A DNA stretch of 42,409 nucleotides from Longimicrobiaceae bacterium. GTDB taxonomy: Bacteria; Gemmatimonadota; Gemmatimonadetes; Longimicrobiales; Longimicrobiaceae. The notes below the pieces were generated by a model. That model saw only the letters and a list, made by a program, of their open reading frames with translations. It made no database searches and was not told where the DNA came from. The stretch's first letter is position 1. The number at the start of each line of letters is the position of its first letter. The stretch is from the NCBI GenBank assembly GCA_035936415.1, contig DASYWD010000330.1, positions 1 through 42,409 of the forward strand. The letters are read 5' to 3'. Of this stretch, positions 24,891-33,770 are shown piece by piece. Both the position numbers and the translations under genes were made by a program.

Positions 24891-27512
24891 ATGTCGGGAG
24901 CGAGCACCCCACTGATGAAGCAGTGGCAGACGGCCAAGGAGAAGCACCCCGACGCGGTGGTGATGATCCGCGTCGGCGACTTCTACGAGCTGCTCGGGCC
25001 GGACGCGGACGTGGGCGTCCGCGTGCTGGGGCTCACGCTCACCGGCAAGGGCGGCCCCGGCGCCATCCCCATGGCCGGCGTGCCGGCGAAGTCGCGCGAC
25101 GAGTACGTGGAGCGCCTGGCGGGCGAGGGGTTCCGCGTCGCGCTATGCGAGCAGGTGGAGGACCCCGCCGAGGCGAAGGGGACCGTGCGGCGCGAGGTGA
25201 CGGAGGTGGTCACGCCCGGCGTGCACTTCGCGGACGGGCTCCTCCAGGAGCGCCGCAACAACTTCCTGGCCGCGCTCACCGGCGACCCCAACGGCGAGAT
25301 GGGCCTGGCGGCGGCGGACGTTTCCACCGGCGAGGTGGTGGTGACCTCCGCCAGCGCCGAGACGCTGGAGTCCGAGCTGGCGCGCATCGAGCCCGCGGAG
25401 CTGCTCGTCCCCGCCGAATGGGGCGGCCACGAGCTGGCGGGGCTGGACCGGGTCCGCGTGACCCGCCGTCCGCAGGTGATGTTCGACGCGCGCTTCGCCT
25501 GGGACGAGATCTGCTTCCGCTACGGCGTGCAGTCGCCCGAAGGGTTCGGCATCGGCCCCCAGGACGAGGCGCTGGTCTCCGCGCTCGGCGGCCTGCTTGC
25601 GTACCTGCGCGAGGTGCAGCCCGGGGGCGTCGGCAACCTGCGCCCGCCGCGGCTGGAGCGCCCCGGCGAGGCCATGGTGCTGGACGAGATGACCCGCCGC
25701 AACCTGGAGCTCACGGAGCCGCTCCGCCGCGAGCCGGGGATGAAGCCCGGCGAGGGGACGCTGCTGGGGGTGGTGGACGAGACGCTCACCCCCATGGGCG
25801 CGCGCCTGCTGCGAGGCTGGCTCCTCCGGCCGATGGTGGCGCTCGACCGGATCCACGCGCGCCAGGAGTCCGTGGCCGAGCTGGTGGACGACGGCGAGCT
25901 GCGCGGGCGCGTCCGCCGCGAGCTGGCCCAGGTGCGCGACCTGGAGCGCCTGGCGAACAAGGTGGCCTCCGGGCGCATCGGCCCGCGGGAGATGCGGACG
26001 CTGGCCGACTCGCTGGCCCGCCTCCCCCGGCTCGGCCGGCTGGAGGAGAGCGCCGGCTCCGGGCCGCTGCGGAAGCTGCTCCGTACGCTGGACCCGCTGG
26101 ACGACGTGCGCGAGCGGATCGACCGCACCCTGGCCGATGCCCCCGCCGCCACCTTCGCCGAGGGGGAGGGGGTGATCCGCGCCGGCTTCGACCCGGAGCT
26201 GGACGAGCTGCGCACCCTGCGCGAGGGCGGCACCGACTGGATGGCGCGGCTCCAGGCGCGGGAGCGCGAGCGGAGCGGGATCACCAGCCTCAAGGTGGGC
26301 TACAACCGCGTCTTCGGGTACTTCCTGGAGGTGCCGCGCAGCCACGCCGACCGCGTCCCCGGCGAGTACGAGCGCAAGCAGACCCTCGCCAACCTGGAGC
26401 GCTTCGTCACCGGCGAGCTGAAGGAGTGGGAGGGCCGGATCCTGGGGGCGGAGGAGCGGATCGCGGAGATGGAGGCGCGCCTCTTCGGCGAGCTGCGGCA
26501 GGCGCTCGCCACCCAGGTGAAGCGCTTCCAGGACGCCGCGGTGCGCGTCGCGACGCTGGACGTGCTCGCCGGCCTCGCCGAGTGCGCCGTGCGCCGCGGC
26601 TACACGCGCCCGGAGGTGCACGACGGCTACCGGCTGGAGGTCCGCGGGGGGCGCCACCCCGTGGTGGAGACCATGATGCCGCGCGACCGCTACATCCCCA
26701 ACGACGTGGTGCTGGACGAGGAGGGGCGGGTGATGATCCTCACCGGCCCCAACATGGCCGGGAAGTCCACGCTGCTGCGCATGGTGGGGCTGGTGCAGCT
26801 CCTGGCGCAGGTAGGCGCCTTCGTCCCGGCGGACCGCGCCTCCGTGGGCGTCTGCGACCGGGTGTTCACGCGCGTGGGCGCCTCGGACAACCTGGTGCGC
26901 GGCCAGAGCACCTTCATGGTGGAGGCGAGCGAGTGCGCCACCATCCTGAACGGCGGCTCGCGCCGCTCGCTGGTCCTGATGGACGAGGTGGGGCGCGGCA
27001 CCGCCACCTGGGACGGGGTGAGCCTGGCCTGGGCCATCACCGAGCACCTGCACGGGGTCATGGAGGCGAAGACCATCTTCGCCACCCACTACCACGAGCT
27101 CACCCAGCTCGCCGACCTCCTCCCGGGGGTGGTCAACTTCAACGTGGAGGCGCGCGAGGAGGGTGACCGCATCGTCTTCCTGCACCGGCTGGCCCCCGGC
27201 GGCGCCGACCGCTCCTACGGGATCGAGGTGGCGCGCATGGCCGGGATCCCGCCCGGGGTGATCGCCCGCGCCCGGGAGATCCTGCGCACGCTGGAGGGCT
27301 CCCGTTCGGCAGAGAGCCGCGTCATCGAGCACCTGGCCGAGGAGGTCTTCGCCGCGGACACGGCGGCCCGCGCCGCCGCCCCGGAGGCGCCCGGCCCGGA
27401 GCGCCGGGTGGCCGAGCGCATCCGGGCGCTCGACCCCAATCGGACGACCCCGCTGGACGCGCTGGCGCTGCTCGCCGAGCTGCGGACGGAGCTGGACGGG
27501 GCGAAGGGATAG
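24891..27512 (+). CDS. mutS: DNA mismatch repair protein MutS
   Basis: An 873-residue mismatch-recognition ATPase. The mismatch-binding F-x-E motif is Phe31-Tyr-Glu33 (GDFYELLG). Connector, lever and clamp regions follow, then the ABC-type ATPase with Walker A TGPNMAGKST (618-627), Walker B LVLMDEVGRGTAT (Asp698-Glu699) and THYHELT. The C-terminal region is short but normal. The ATG at 24891 has GGAG 5 nt upstream and matches the family start; an in-frame codon 23 residues earlier is unlikely. MutL is not in the window. The gene stands alone between terminators. Confidence 0.97.
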   Translation: MSGASTPLMKQWQTAKEKHPDAVVMIRVGDFYELLGPDADVGVRVLGLTLTGKGGPGAIPMAGVPAKSRDEYVERLAGEGFRVALCEQVEDPAEAKGTVRREVTEVVTPGVHFADGLLQERRNNFLAALTGDPNGEMGLAAADVSTGEVVVTSASAETLESELARIEPAELLVPAEWGGHELAGLDRVRVTRRPQVMFDARFAWDEICFRYGVQSPEGFGIGPQDEALVSALGGLLAYLREVQPGGVGNLRPPRLERPGEAMVLDEMTRRNLELTEPLRREPGMKPGEGTLLGVVDETLTPMGARLLRGWLLRPMVALDRIHARQESVAELVDDGELRGRVRRELAQVRDLERLANKVASGRIGPREMRTLADSLARLPRLGRLEESAGSGPLRKLLRTLDPLDDVRERIDRTLADAPAATFAEGEGVIRAGFDPELDELRTLREGGTDWMARLQARERERSGITSLKVGYNRVFGYFLEVPRSHADRVPGEYERKQTLANLERFVTGELKEWEGRILGAEERIAEMEARLFGELRQALATQVKRFQDAAVRVATLDVLAGLAECAVRRGYTRPEVHDGYRLEVRGGRHPVVETMMPRDRYIPNDVVLDEEGRVMILTGPNMAGKSTLLRMVGLVQLLAQVGAFVPADRASVGVCDRVFTRVGASDNLVRGQSTFMVEASECATILNGGSRRSLVLMDEVGRGTATWDGVSLAWAITEHLHGVMEAKTIFATHYHELTQLADLLPGVVNFNVEAREEGDRIVFLHRLAPGGADRSYGIEVARMAGIPPGVIARAREILRTLEGSRSAESRVIEHLAEEVFAADTAARAAAPEAPGPERRVAERIRALDPNRTTPLDALALLAELRTELDGAKG

Positions 27513-27615
27513 CCCTTTCGGTACGGGCGGCGCCGCAGCGCTCGCATTCACGGTGTAGCCCGCATATTATACGACGCCTTCCCCGACCACCCGTCCCCAC
27601 TCCAGGAGCCCCAGC

Positions 27616-28494
27616 ATGCACCCCACCCGTGGCGCGTCGTCCCGCCGTACCCTCGCGGCGCTGGCGCCTCTCGCCGCTGTCCTGCTCGCCGCGTGCGCGC
27701 GGGACGGGGCCGTCCCCACCGCCCCGGCGGTGCCGCCGGAGCAGCCCTCGTACTACACGTACCCCAGCGCCATCTACCGCAGCCACGTGGAGTTCGGGAT
27801 CCCGGCGTGCGGGAGCCTGACCAGCACCACGGACTACCGCCTGTCCAAGCGGACGCACTACCTCTCCTACAACCAGAACAAGGGCGGGCCCAACTGGGTC
27901 TCCTGGAACCTGAACAAGACGCACTACGGCGACGCTCCGCGCTCCAGCTCGTTCTACGCGGACCCCACCCTCCCCGACGGCATGTACCGCGTGGTGTCGT
28001 CCGACTACACCAACGGCGGCTACGACCGCGGCCACATGGTGCGGAGCGAGGAGCGCACCTGGTCCTCGGACGACAACAAGCTGACCTTCCTGATGACCAA
28101 CATCCTCCCGCAGACGCACGACCTGAACGCAGGCCCCTGGTACAGGTTCGAGGCGTACCTGCAGGGCCTGGCGCAGAACTCGAACAAGGAGATCTACCTG
28201 ATCGCGGGCGGCAGCGGGAGCTACGGGACGCTGAAGGGCGAGGGGAAGGTCACGATCCCGCGCTACACCTGGAAGATCGCGGTGATCATGCCGTACGGGC
28301 AGGGCCTCGCCAACGTCACCTCCAACTCCAGCCTGCAGGTGATCGCCGTGGACATGCCCAACGTCACGGGGATCGCCGCCAACGACTGGACCGCGTACCG
28401 GACCACCGTGGACCGCCTGGAGTCGTTCACCAACTGCGACTTCCTGCACAAGCTCCCGGACAGCATCGAGACGTACTGGGAGGGCCGCACCTGA
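27616..28494 (+). CDS. DNA/RNA non-specific endonuclease (NUC1 type), lipoprotein
   Basis: A 292-residue envelope nuclease: lipoprotein signal with lipobox LLAAC (Cys27), then a beta-beta-alpha-metal nuclease domain. The catalytic DRGH (Asp137-His140 in GGYDRGHMV) and the metal-binding Asn in TNILPQTHDLN (Asn162, Asn171 region) are intact. Homologues degrade DNA and RNA for nutrient scavenging or outside the cell. The ATG has AGGAG 7 nt upstream. The AT-rich TATTATAC at 27565-27572 upstream is a possible -10, but no matching -35 was found. No immunity protein gene is adjacent, consistent with an exported scavenging enzyme. Confidence 0.92.
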   Translation: MHPTRGASSRRTLAALAPLAAVLLAACARDGAVPTAPAVPPEQPSYYTYPSAIYRSHVEFGIPACGSLTSTTDYRLSKRTHYLSYNQNKGGPNWVSWNLNKTHYGDAPRSSSFYADPTLPDGMYRVVSSDYTNGGYDRGHMVRSEERTWSSDDNKLTFLMTNILPQTHDLNAGPWYRFEAYLQGLAQNSNKEIYLIAGGSGSYGTLKGEGKVTIPRYTWKIAVIMPYGQGLANVTSNSSLQVIAVDMPNVTGIAANDWTAYRTTVDRLESFTNCDFLHKLPDSIETYWEGRT

Positions 28495-28553
28495 GGGGGA
28501 GAACCGCAAATGCGGCTCACCACCTTCGCGTGAGGACAGAGCCACAGACCAGG

Positions 28554-28584
28554 ACCGCCCCGGGCCATCACGGTCCGGGGCGGT
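28554..28584. terminator. hairpin terminator between nuclease gene and biosynthetic cluster
   Basis: Perfect 10-bp arms (28554-28563 with 28575-28584) and an 11-nt loop lie between the convergent nuclease (plus) and methyltransferase-like gene (minus). Confidence 0.75.
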
Positions 28585-28611
28585 TCGTCACAAGGGAAGC
28601 CGAGGCGCGGC

Positions 28612-30507
28612 TCAGACCACCGTCTGCGCCCACTCCAACCACTCCCGCTGCCGCTCCGGGGAAATCCCCCAGCGGCTCCCGTCGGCGCCGAACCAGTACT
28701 GCCGGACCTCCTCCGGCGCCCCGGCGCGGCGCATGACCTCGTCCGGCTCCTGCCGGAACAGCTCCGTGATGGCCCGGATCAGCACCCGGTCGCCCGCCGC
28801 ATAGCGGGGCGCCTCGCCCTCCGGGCGGCGGGCACGCGCGACCACCGCGCGGCGGGGCACGTAGACGAATTCCTCCGTGAAGACCGGAGTCTCGTTCACC
28901 TCGGGGTAGGTGAGCACCGTCTTCACCACCGCCTCGAAGTGGTCCAGGCGCCCGCGGAAGCTCTCCTCCATGCCGTACATCCCCAGGAGGTAGTGGAGCG
29001 CGAGGTCCCTGGCCTTCTCCTCTCCGGCACCGCTGGCGAAGAAGAAGGGGTCCTGCGTCTCGTGCAGCGCCACATCCTGGAAGCCGGCCGCGAAGAGCAC
29101 CACGGCCATCTGCACCGGGCCGATGTGCGGGATGTCGTGCCCCGTCTTGCTGTGCTTGTCCACCACGTGGTGGAACCACTGCCCCGCCGGCCCTTCGTCG
29201 AAGAAGTCGTGCACCACCACCACGGCCCCCGGCTTCATCACCGCGCGGGCCTCGCGCGTGGCCGCGAACATGTCCGGGATGTGGTGCGTCCCGTAGGCGA
29301 AGAGCACCCCGTCCAGCGAGTCCGCGTGGAAGCTCCGCGACAGGCGGGTGGCGTCCTCGCGCGTGGGGAGCCCCCACAGCCCCGCCCGGTAGAACATGTG
29401 GGGGGAGATGTCGTTGGTCACGATCAGCGCCCCGTCCCGCGAGTCCCGCCCGGCCGCGACGAGGGCCTCCGCCCGCTCCGCCACCGTGGGGAGGCCCGCG
29501 GCGTCGGCGGCCACCAGCCACGACGCCTCGCCCGCGTGCACCAGGTGCAGCAGCTCCGCGCCGGCGACGGCCGTCTCCGCGGAGACGGCGAGCTCGCCGG
29601 CGGGGGCGGCCAGGACGCGCGCGCGGTAGCGCGCCTCACCGCGGCCCTCGTCGTCTTCGCTCGCGCCCTCCTCCGGGCGGACCACCACCACCGCCACGTG
29701 CGCGTCCGTCTCCGCCAGGCGCCGCATGAGCTCCGGGAGCCCGGCGGGGACCGCCTCCCCCTCCCCGAAGAAGAGGTGGTCGTCCTCCACGATCACCAGC
29801 CGCGTGTCCGCGACCCCCTTCTCCGCCTCCAGCAGCCGCCAGACGTAGCCGTCTCCCCCCAGCACGTCCAGGAAGATCCCGGGATCCCCGCCGCGCGCGC
29901 CGAGCAGCTCCAGGAGGGTGCGCGCACCCAGCCAGCGGCTCGCCTGGAAGGCCTCCATCCCCCGCGTGTACTCCGCGCCGCGGCCGCGCAGATCGAAGTC
30001 GCCGCCCAGGATGTCGCGCCAGATGGCCGCGTAGTCGCCGCGGTCGCGGATCACCGCGGACACCGCCGACCAGCGCGGGTGCGCCGCGATGCGCGCCTTC
30101 CACTCCGCCTCCAGCCCGGCCAGGTCGCGCCCTTCCAGCGCTTTCAGCTCGTCGCGCTCCCAGAGCGGCGAGAACGCCACCCGCGCGCGGCCCCGCAGCG
30201 CCGCGAAGGCGTCCGCGGGGAGGTGCGCCCGCAGGAAGCGCCAGATCCCCGCCTCCGATGCCTCGCCCACGATCAGCCGGTTCAGCGCCTCCGAGTGGTC
30301 GTGCAGGTAGGCGCGGCCCTCCCGCTCCACGCCGGGGAGGGCCGTGATGGGGAGCCCCAGCCCATCGCGGACCCGCTTCGCCTCGCGGGAGAGCGGAGCC
30401 GCCGCGGCGGGGGGAGCGCTCCGCACCCCCCGGTCGTGCAATGGCCCGCTCGACGCGGGTGCCGGCGCCGGCTCGGCGAGTCCCCGCGTGCCCTGGTCGA
30501 TCGCCAT
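28612..30507 (-). CDS. SAM-methyltransferase-like protein with large insertion (cluster gene)
   Basis: A 631-residue soluble protein ending the biosynthetic cluster. A helical N-terminal region (about 40-200) precedes a class I methyltransferase fold: motif I FLDVLGGDGYVWRLL (Asp214-Gly220), motif II IVTNDIS (about 362-368) and motif IV-V GVLFAYGTHHI (400-410), then MKPGAVVVVHDFFDEG. About 135 residues are inserted between motifs I and II (about 225-360), which is unusual. The C-terminal tail (about 560-631) is helical and charged. A strong GAGGAGG lies 6 nt from the ATG. Position after the VioC-like gene implies it modifies the cluster product or an intermediate. N-, O- or C-methylation cannot be distinguished, and loss of catalysis is possible. 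Confidence 0.7.
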   Translation of the reverse strand: MAIDQGTRGLAEPAPAPASSGPLHDRGVRSAPPAAAAPLSREAKRVRDGLGLPITALPGVEREGRAYLHDHSEALNRLIVGEASEAGIWRFLRAHLPADAFAALRGRARVAFSPLWERDELKALEGRDLAGLEAEWKARIAAHPRWSAVSAVIRDRGDYAAIWRDILGGDFDLRGRGAEYTRGMEAFQASRWLGARTLLELLGARGGDPGIFLDVLGGDGYVWRLLEAEKGVADTRLVIVEDDHLFFGEGEAVPAGLPELMRRLAETDAHVAVVVVRPEEGASEDDEGRGEARYRARVLAAPAGELAVSAETAVAGAELLHLVHAGEASWLVAADAAGLPTVAERAEALVAAGRDSRDGALIVTNDISPHMFYRAGLWGLPTREDATRLSRSFHADSLDGVLFAYGTHHIPDMFAATREARAVMKPGAVVVVHDFFDEGPAGQWFHHVVDKHSKTGHDIPHIGPVQMAVVLFAAGFQDVALHETQDPFFFASGAGEEKARDLALHYLLGMYGMEESFRGRLDHFEAVVKTVLTYPEVNETPVFTEEFVYVPRRAVVARARRPEGEAPRYAAGDRVLIRAITELFRQEPDEVMRRAGAPEEVRQYWFGADGSRWGISPERQREWLEWAQTVV

Positions 30508-30598
30508 TCGAAACCTCCTCGATGCATGTGCGCGGACGTCCGCCGGACCGCCCCGGCGTGCTCGGGGCCGCGAGGGGGGCGGTGGGGCGCGGCGCGCG

Positions 30599-31633
30599 TC
30601 AGTGGATGACGCGGGAGTCCGGCGTGAGGCGGACGTCGCGCGACTTGCGCAGGTCGCGGGTGATGTTGACCCGCTTGAGCCAGCGGTCCGTCCCGTCGTA
30701 GCGGGCCCGGAACGGCTTTCGGCCGTGCACCGCCTTGTAGTTGTCCACGAAGATGAAGTCGCCGGGACCGAGCACCTGGTCCTCGATGACGGAGTCCACC
30801 TGGCGGATCAGCTCGTCGAGCGCGGCCTGCGCATCGTGGTTGTCGCGGACCGGGTCCATGAAGTACGGATCCAGCCGCAGGTAGGGCGAGTCGCCGCCGC
30901 CCGAGAAGATCGCGACCCTCTCCGGCGAGCTCCACATCTGCTCGATCCTGGCGTAGGCGCGCTGCAGCAGCGCCTCCTCCTCGGGGGAGCGGCCGTTCTG
31001 CTTGCCGCGGTTCTTCGCCAGGTGCGACTCGTCCGGGCGGATGGTGAAGTGCGGCTCGGAAAGGACGCGGACCTGCTCCGGGGTGAGGAGCACCCGCTCC
31101 AGCGAGGCGAAGGTGGTGGGGACGCCGTCCGGGTTGCGGAGGCACATCAGCCCCAGGTAGTCGCCCCGATACGGGTGGAAGGCGTCCTCGGTGTGCCAGG
31201 TGAGGAGCTCCTCGCTTCCGCTCCCCAGCTGCTCGTGCTCGTGCCCCTGGATGGGGAAGATGTCGTGGACGATCCGGCCGTCCTGCTGGGTGGACCAGCC
31301 GATCACGTCGCCCAGGAGCGAGCCCAGGAGGACGAGGAGCATCTCCTCTTCCGTGGTCCGGTTCGCGGGGTCCTTTTCCCTCCAGTGCTTCGGCGTGGGG
31401 CCGACCTTCTCCTGGTCCACCGGGTAGCCGGAGACCACCAGGAGCGCGCCCTTCGGCTCGGTGAGCCGGAACTCGCGCAGCGCGGCGCGGACGCGGCGCG
31501 GCAGCTCGTGCGCGAACACGTCGGCCTGCCGCAGGAACTCCGGGTCCTCGGGGGATCCGTAGCGCCCGGCGACCTCGCCGAGGAGGCTGCGGATGGCCTC
31601 GATCTCGTCGCCGCTCAGCACCACCTTGGACAT
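30599..31633 (-). CDS. vioC: VioC-like arginine beta-hydroxylase (Fe(II)/2-oxoglutarate)
   Basis: A 344-residue clavaminate-synthase-like oxygenase. The iron facial triad is His147-x-Glu149 (WHTEDAFHP) and His303 (NYKAVHGRKPF); a following Arg (about 317-321) would bind 2-oxoglutarate. The HxE form of the triad and length match VioC/OrfP, which turn L-arginine into (3S)-hydroxyarginine for viomycin and streptothricin. The adjacent VioD-like gene strengthens this choice over the related enduracididine hydroxylase MppO. GGAGAG lies 7-8 nt before the ATG. It follows the VioD-like gene by 38 bp, same strand. Regiochemistry of the hydroxylation is inferred from family and context only. Confidence 0.8.
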   Translation of the reverse strand: MSKVVLSGDEIEAIRSLLGEVAGRYGSPEDPEFLRQADVFAHELPRRVRAALREFRLTEPKGALLVVSGYPVDQEKVGPTPKHWREKDPANRTTEEEMLLVLLGSLLGDVIGWSTQQDGRIVHDIFPIQGHEHEQLGSGSEELLTWHTEDAFHPYRGDYLGLMCLRNPDGVPTTFASLERVLLTPEQVRVLSEPHFTIRPDESHLAKNRGKQNGRSPEEEALLQRAYARIEQMWSSPERVAIFSGGGDSPYLRLDPYFMDPVRDNHDAQAALDELIRQVDSVIEDQVLGPGDFIFVDNYKAVHGRKPFRARYDGTDRWLKRVNITRDLRKSRDVRLTPDSRVIH

Positions 31634-31671
31634 GACGGTCTCTCCGATTGTGGACGTGTGTGGGCAGCGCC

Positions 31672-32799
31672 TCAGACCAGCGCGGGCGCCGCGGTTCCCT
31701 GCAGCAGGTGCGAGAGACGGGCGAGGCCCTCCTCCAGCACCCGGGTGGAGCGGCCGAACCCCAGCCGTACGTGCTGCGGGTGGCCGAAGCAGCTCCCCGG
31801 CACCAGGAGCACCCGCTGCTCCTGGGCGAGACGGTGGCAGAACGCCTCCACGTCCGGCACCGCGTGGAGCCGGGGGAAGGCGGCGACGCCACCCCGGGGC
31901 GGCACCCACTCCACGAAGTCGGCGTGGTCCTCGACCCACTCCGCCACGACCTCGCGGTTCATCCGCGCCAGCCCCAGGCGCTCCGCCAGGAGCCGGTCGG
32001 CCCCGTCGATCGCGCGCTCGGCGATCATCTCCACCAGCGGCGAGAGGTGCAGCGTGACATAGTCGCGGACCCGGACCATCTGCTCCAGGACCTCCGGTGC
32101 GGCGAAGCACCACCCCACCCGCAGCCCCGGGAGCCCGTACGCCTTGGAGAAGGTGCCGGTGGAGATGGCGCGCTCGTACCGGAGCACCGGCTCGGGGAGC
32201 GGCGGGCCGTCGTGGACGAGCTCCTGGAAGGCGTTGTCGCAGAGCAGGTAGGCGCCCACCCGCTCGCACGCGGCGATCAGCTCGTCCTGCTGCTCCGGGG
32301 CGAGCGTCGCGCCGGTGGGGTTGTGGGGGAAGTTGACCACCACCATCCGCGTGCGCGGGCCGATGAGGCGCTTCGCTTCCTCCACGTCCGGGACGAAGCC
32401 GTTCTCCCAGCGGAGCGGCCACTGCTTGAGGGTGCACCCGAGCGCCTCGGCGATGGCGAAGAGCTGGGGGTAGCAGGGGTCCAGCACCACCACCTCGTCG
32501 CCCGGCCGGAGGAGCGCGTGGTCCAGGAGGAAGTTGGCCTCGCTGGAGCCGTGGGTGGCCATGACGCGCGACGTGTCGCCCCCCAGCCACCGGTCGGCCA
32601 GGGCGCGGCGCAGCCCCTCCCCGCCCAGCGACATGCTGTCGGCGAAGACCACGCGGTCGAAGTCGGCCTCGGTGAGCCCCAGCAGCCGGCGGAGGTCCAC
32701 CATGGTGAAGTCGTCGACGCCGCTGCTCCCGAGGTCGAGGTCGGTGTCGAAGTAGTAGTCGCGCATCCAGTTCTCGAGGAGCGCCGGCGGCAGCTTCAT
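31672..32799 (-). CDS. vioD: VioD-like capreomycidine synthase (PLP-dependent)
   Basis: A 375-residue fold-type I PLP enzyme. It resembles the VioD/OrfR branch closely: LENWMRDYYFDTDLDLGSSG at the start (compare L-E-D-W-x-R-x-x-Y-F ... SSGV in VioD), MATHGSSEANFL (80-91), NFPHNPTG (156-163), Asp188, and the PLP lysine Lys219 in GTFSKAYGLPGLRVGW. VioD takes (3S)-hydroxyarginine through beta-elimination and ring closure to (2S,3R)-capreomycidine. Location next to the VioC-like gene gives the two-step pathway. An aminotransferase role, or the guanitoxin cyclodehydratase GntC, are alternatives, judged less likely from the N-terminal motif recalled from VioD. Confidence 0.8.
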   Translation of the reverse strand: MKLPPALLENWMRDYYFDTDLDLGSSGVDDFTMVDLRRLLGLTEADFDRVVFADSMSLGGEGLRRALADRWLGGDTSRVMATHGSSEANFLLDHALLRPGDEVVVLDPCYPQLFAIAEALGCTLKQWPLRWENGFVPDVEEAKRLIGPRTRMVVVNFPHNPTGATLAPEQQDELIAACERVGAYLLCDNAFQELVHDGPPLPEPVLRYERAISTGTFSKAYGLPGLRVGWCFAAPEVLEQMVRVRDYVTLHLSPLVEMIAERAIDGADRLLAERLGLARMNREVVAEWVEDHADFVEWVPPRGGVAAFPRLHAVPDVEAFCHRLAQEQRVLLVPGSCFGHPQHVRLGFGRSTRVLEEGLARLSHLLQGTAAPALV

Positions 32800-32836
32800 G
32801 GCTCGTCCAGGGGTGGTTGCGGTGGAGCCCCGCTCC

Positions 32837-33601
32837 TCAGCGGAGCGCCAGGCGCATCAGGTCCTCGGACACGGCGTGCACGAGCTGGGTGCGCGCCCCG
32901 CTCAGGAAGAAGTGTCCGCCGGGGAACATGCGCAGCCTGAAGGGAGCGCAGGTGTGCTTCCGCCAGGCGAGGAGGTCGTCGCGGCCGACGTCCGTGTCCT
33001 CCAGCCCCCCGAAGGCGGAGATGGGGAGGTCGAGCGGCTCCTCCTCGCGGAGCGCGTACGTCTCGCACAGCTCGAAGTCGGCCCGCAGGATGGGCGAGAA
33101 CAGCTCCATCAGCTCCGGGTGCTCCAGGATCTCGTCCGGGGTGCCGTTCAGGCCCCTCAGCTCGTCCCGGAACTCGCTCTCCGGCAGGGCGTGCAGCGGG
33201 CGCTTCCCGCTGGGCCGGTCCGGGGCCCGGCGTCCGGAAACCAGGAGGATCTCGGGGCGCGGCCCTCCCCGCGCCCGGAGGCGCCGGGTCAGCTCGAAGG
33301 CCAGCATGGCCCCCATGCTGTGCCCGAACAGGGCGAAGGGGAGGTCCAGGAACGGATCCAGCTCCTCCGCCAGCCGCTCCACCAGTGCGTCGGAACGGGT
33401 CACCGGCGGCTCGCCGAAGCGGTTCCCCCGCCCCGGGAGGTGCACGGGGAGGAGCTGCACCTCGGGCGGCACCAGGCGTCCCCACTCGCGGTACACGGCT
33501 GCGCCCCCCCCGGCGTAGGGAAGGCAGAAGAGCCGCAGGCGCACCCCCGGCCCGGGGCGGTCTGCATCGACGACGAGGGCGGACTTCGCTGCCTGGTTCA
33601 C
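32837..33601 (-). CDS. type II (editing) thioesterase of NRPS/PKS type
   Basis: A 254-residue alpha/beta hydrolase of the GrsT family. It has the start FCLPYAGGGA (25-34), nucleophile Ser95 in GHSMG (93-97), Asp about 202-204 and His230 (FPGGHFF). Such enzymes free misprimed or stalled carrier domains in NRPS systems. The GTG at 33601 is preferred: it gives the family length and puts FCLPYAGG at residue 25. The longer TTG alternative at 33700 would fall inside a predicted -10 box. It opens the second transcription unit of the cluster. No carrier protein or NRPS gene lies in the window, so its partner is probably encoded elsewhere. Confidence 0.87.
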   Translation of the reverse strand: MNQAAKSALVVDADRPGPGVRLRLFCLPYAGGGAAVYREWGRLVPPEVQLLPVHLPGRGNRFGEPPVTRSDALVERLAEELDPFLDLPFALFGHSMGAMLAFELTRRLRARGGPRPEILLVSGRRAPDRPSGKRPLHALPESEFRDELRGLNGTPDEILEHPELMELFSPILRADFELCETYALREEEPLDLPISAFGGLEDTDVGRDDLLAWRKHTCAPFRLRMFPGGHFFLSGARTQLVHAVSEDLMRLALR

Positions 33602-33699
33602 TTCCTTCCACCGTTCGGGGCCGCAGCGGGCTCGCGGCGCCCACCATCCTGGCCGGATGTAAACGTGCGTACCGGGACTTTTGCCCACCGGGAGCGCCA

Positions 33700-33728
33700 A
33701 AGTTACGCTCCCTCTACCGAGTTCGCAA
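33700..33728 (-). promoter_or_regulatory. putative internal promoter of the thioesterase-vioD-vioC-methyltransferase unit
   Basis: Minus strand: TTGCGA (33728-33723), a 17-nt spacer, TAACTT (33705-33700). It is flanked by a palindrome CAACATGTTG (33753-33762) just upstream and overlapped by an inverted repeat (33690-33696 with 33706-33712), either of which could be an operator. The start codon lies 99 nt downstream. Confidence 0.5.
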
Positions 33729-33770
33729 CCCCCGGCTGTCGTGAAATACCCGCAACATGTTGAGGCGGCG

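Noticed and set aside
22268-24937. Minus-strand reading frame of almost 900 codons upstream of the NhaC antiporter, antisense to the DPP-IV gene
   Set aside because: The plus-strand S9 peptidase has a signal peptide, complete catalytic triad and terminator. The minus frame is Arg/Pro/Val/His-rich, has no domain, and is open only because of GC bias.
30599-32799. Guanitoxin-type pathway (GntC/GntD homologues)
   Set aside because: The oxygenase and PLP enzyme are related to those families, but the PLP enzyme N-terminus follows the VioD pattern and no other guanitoxin-type genes are nearby.
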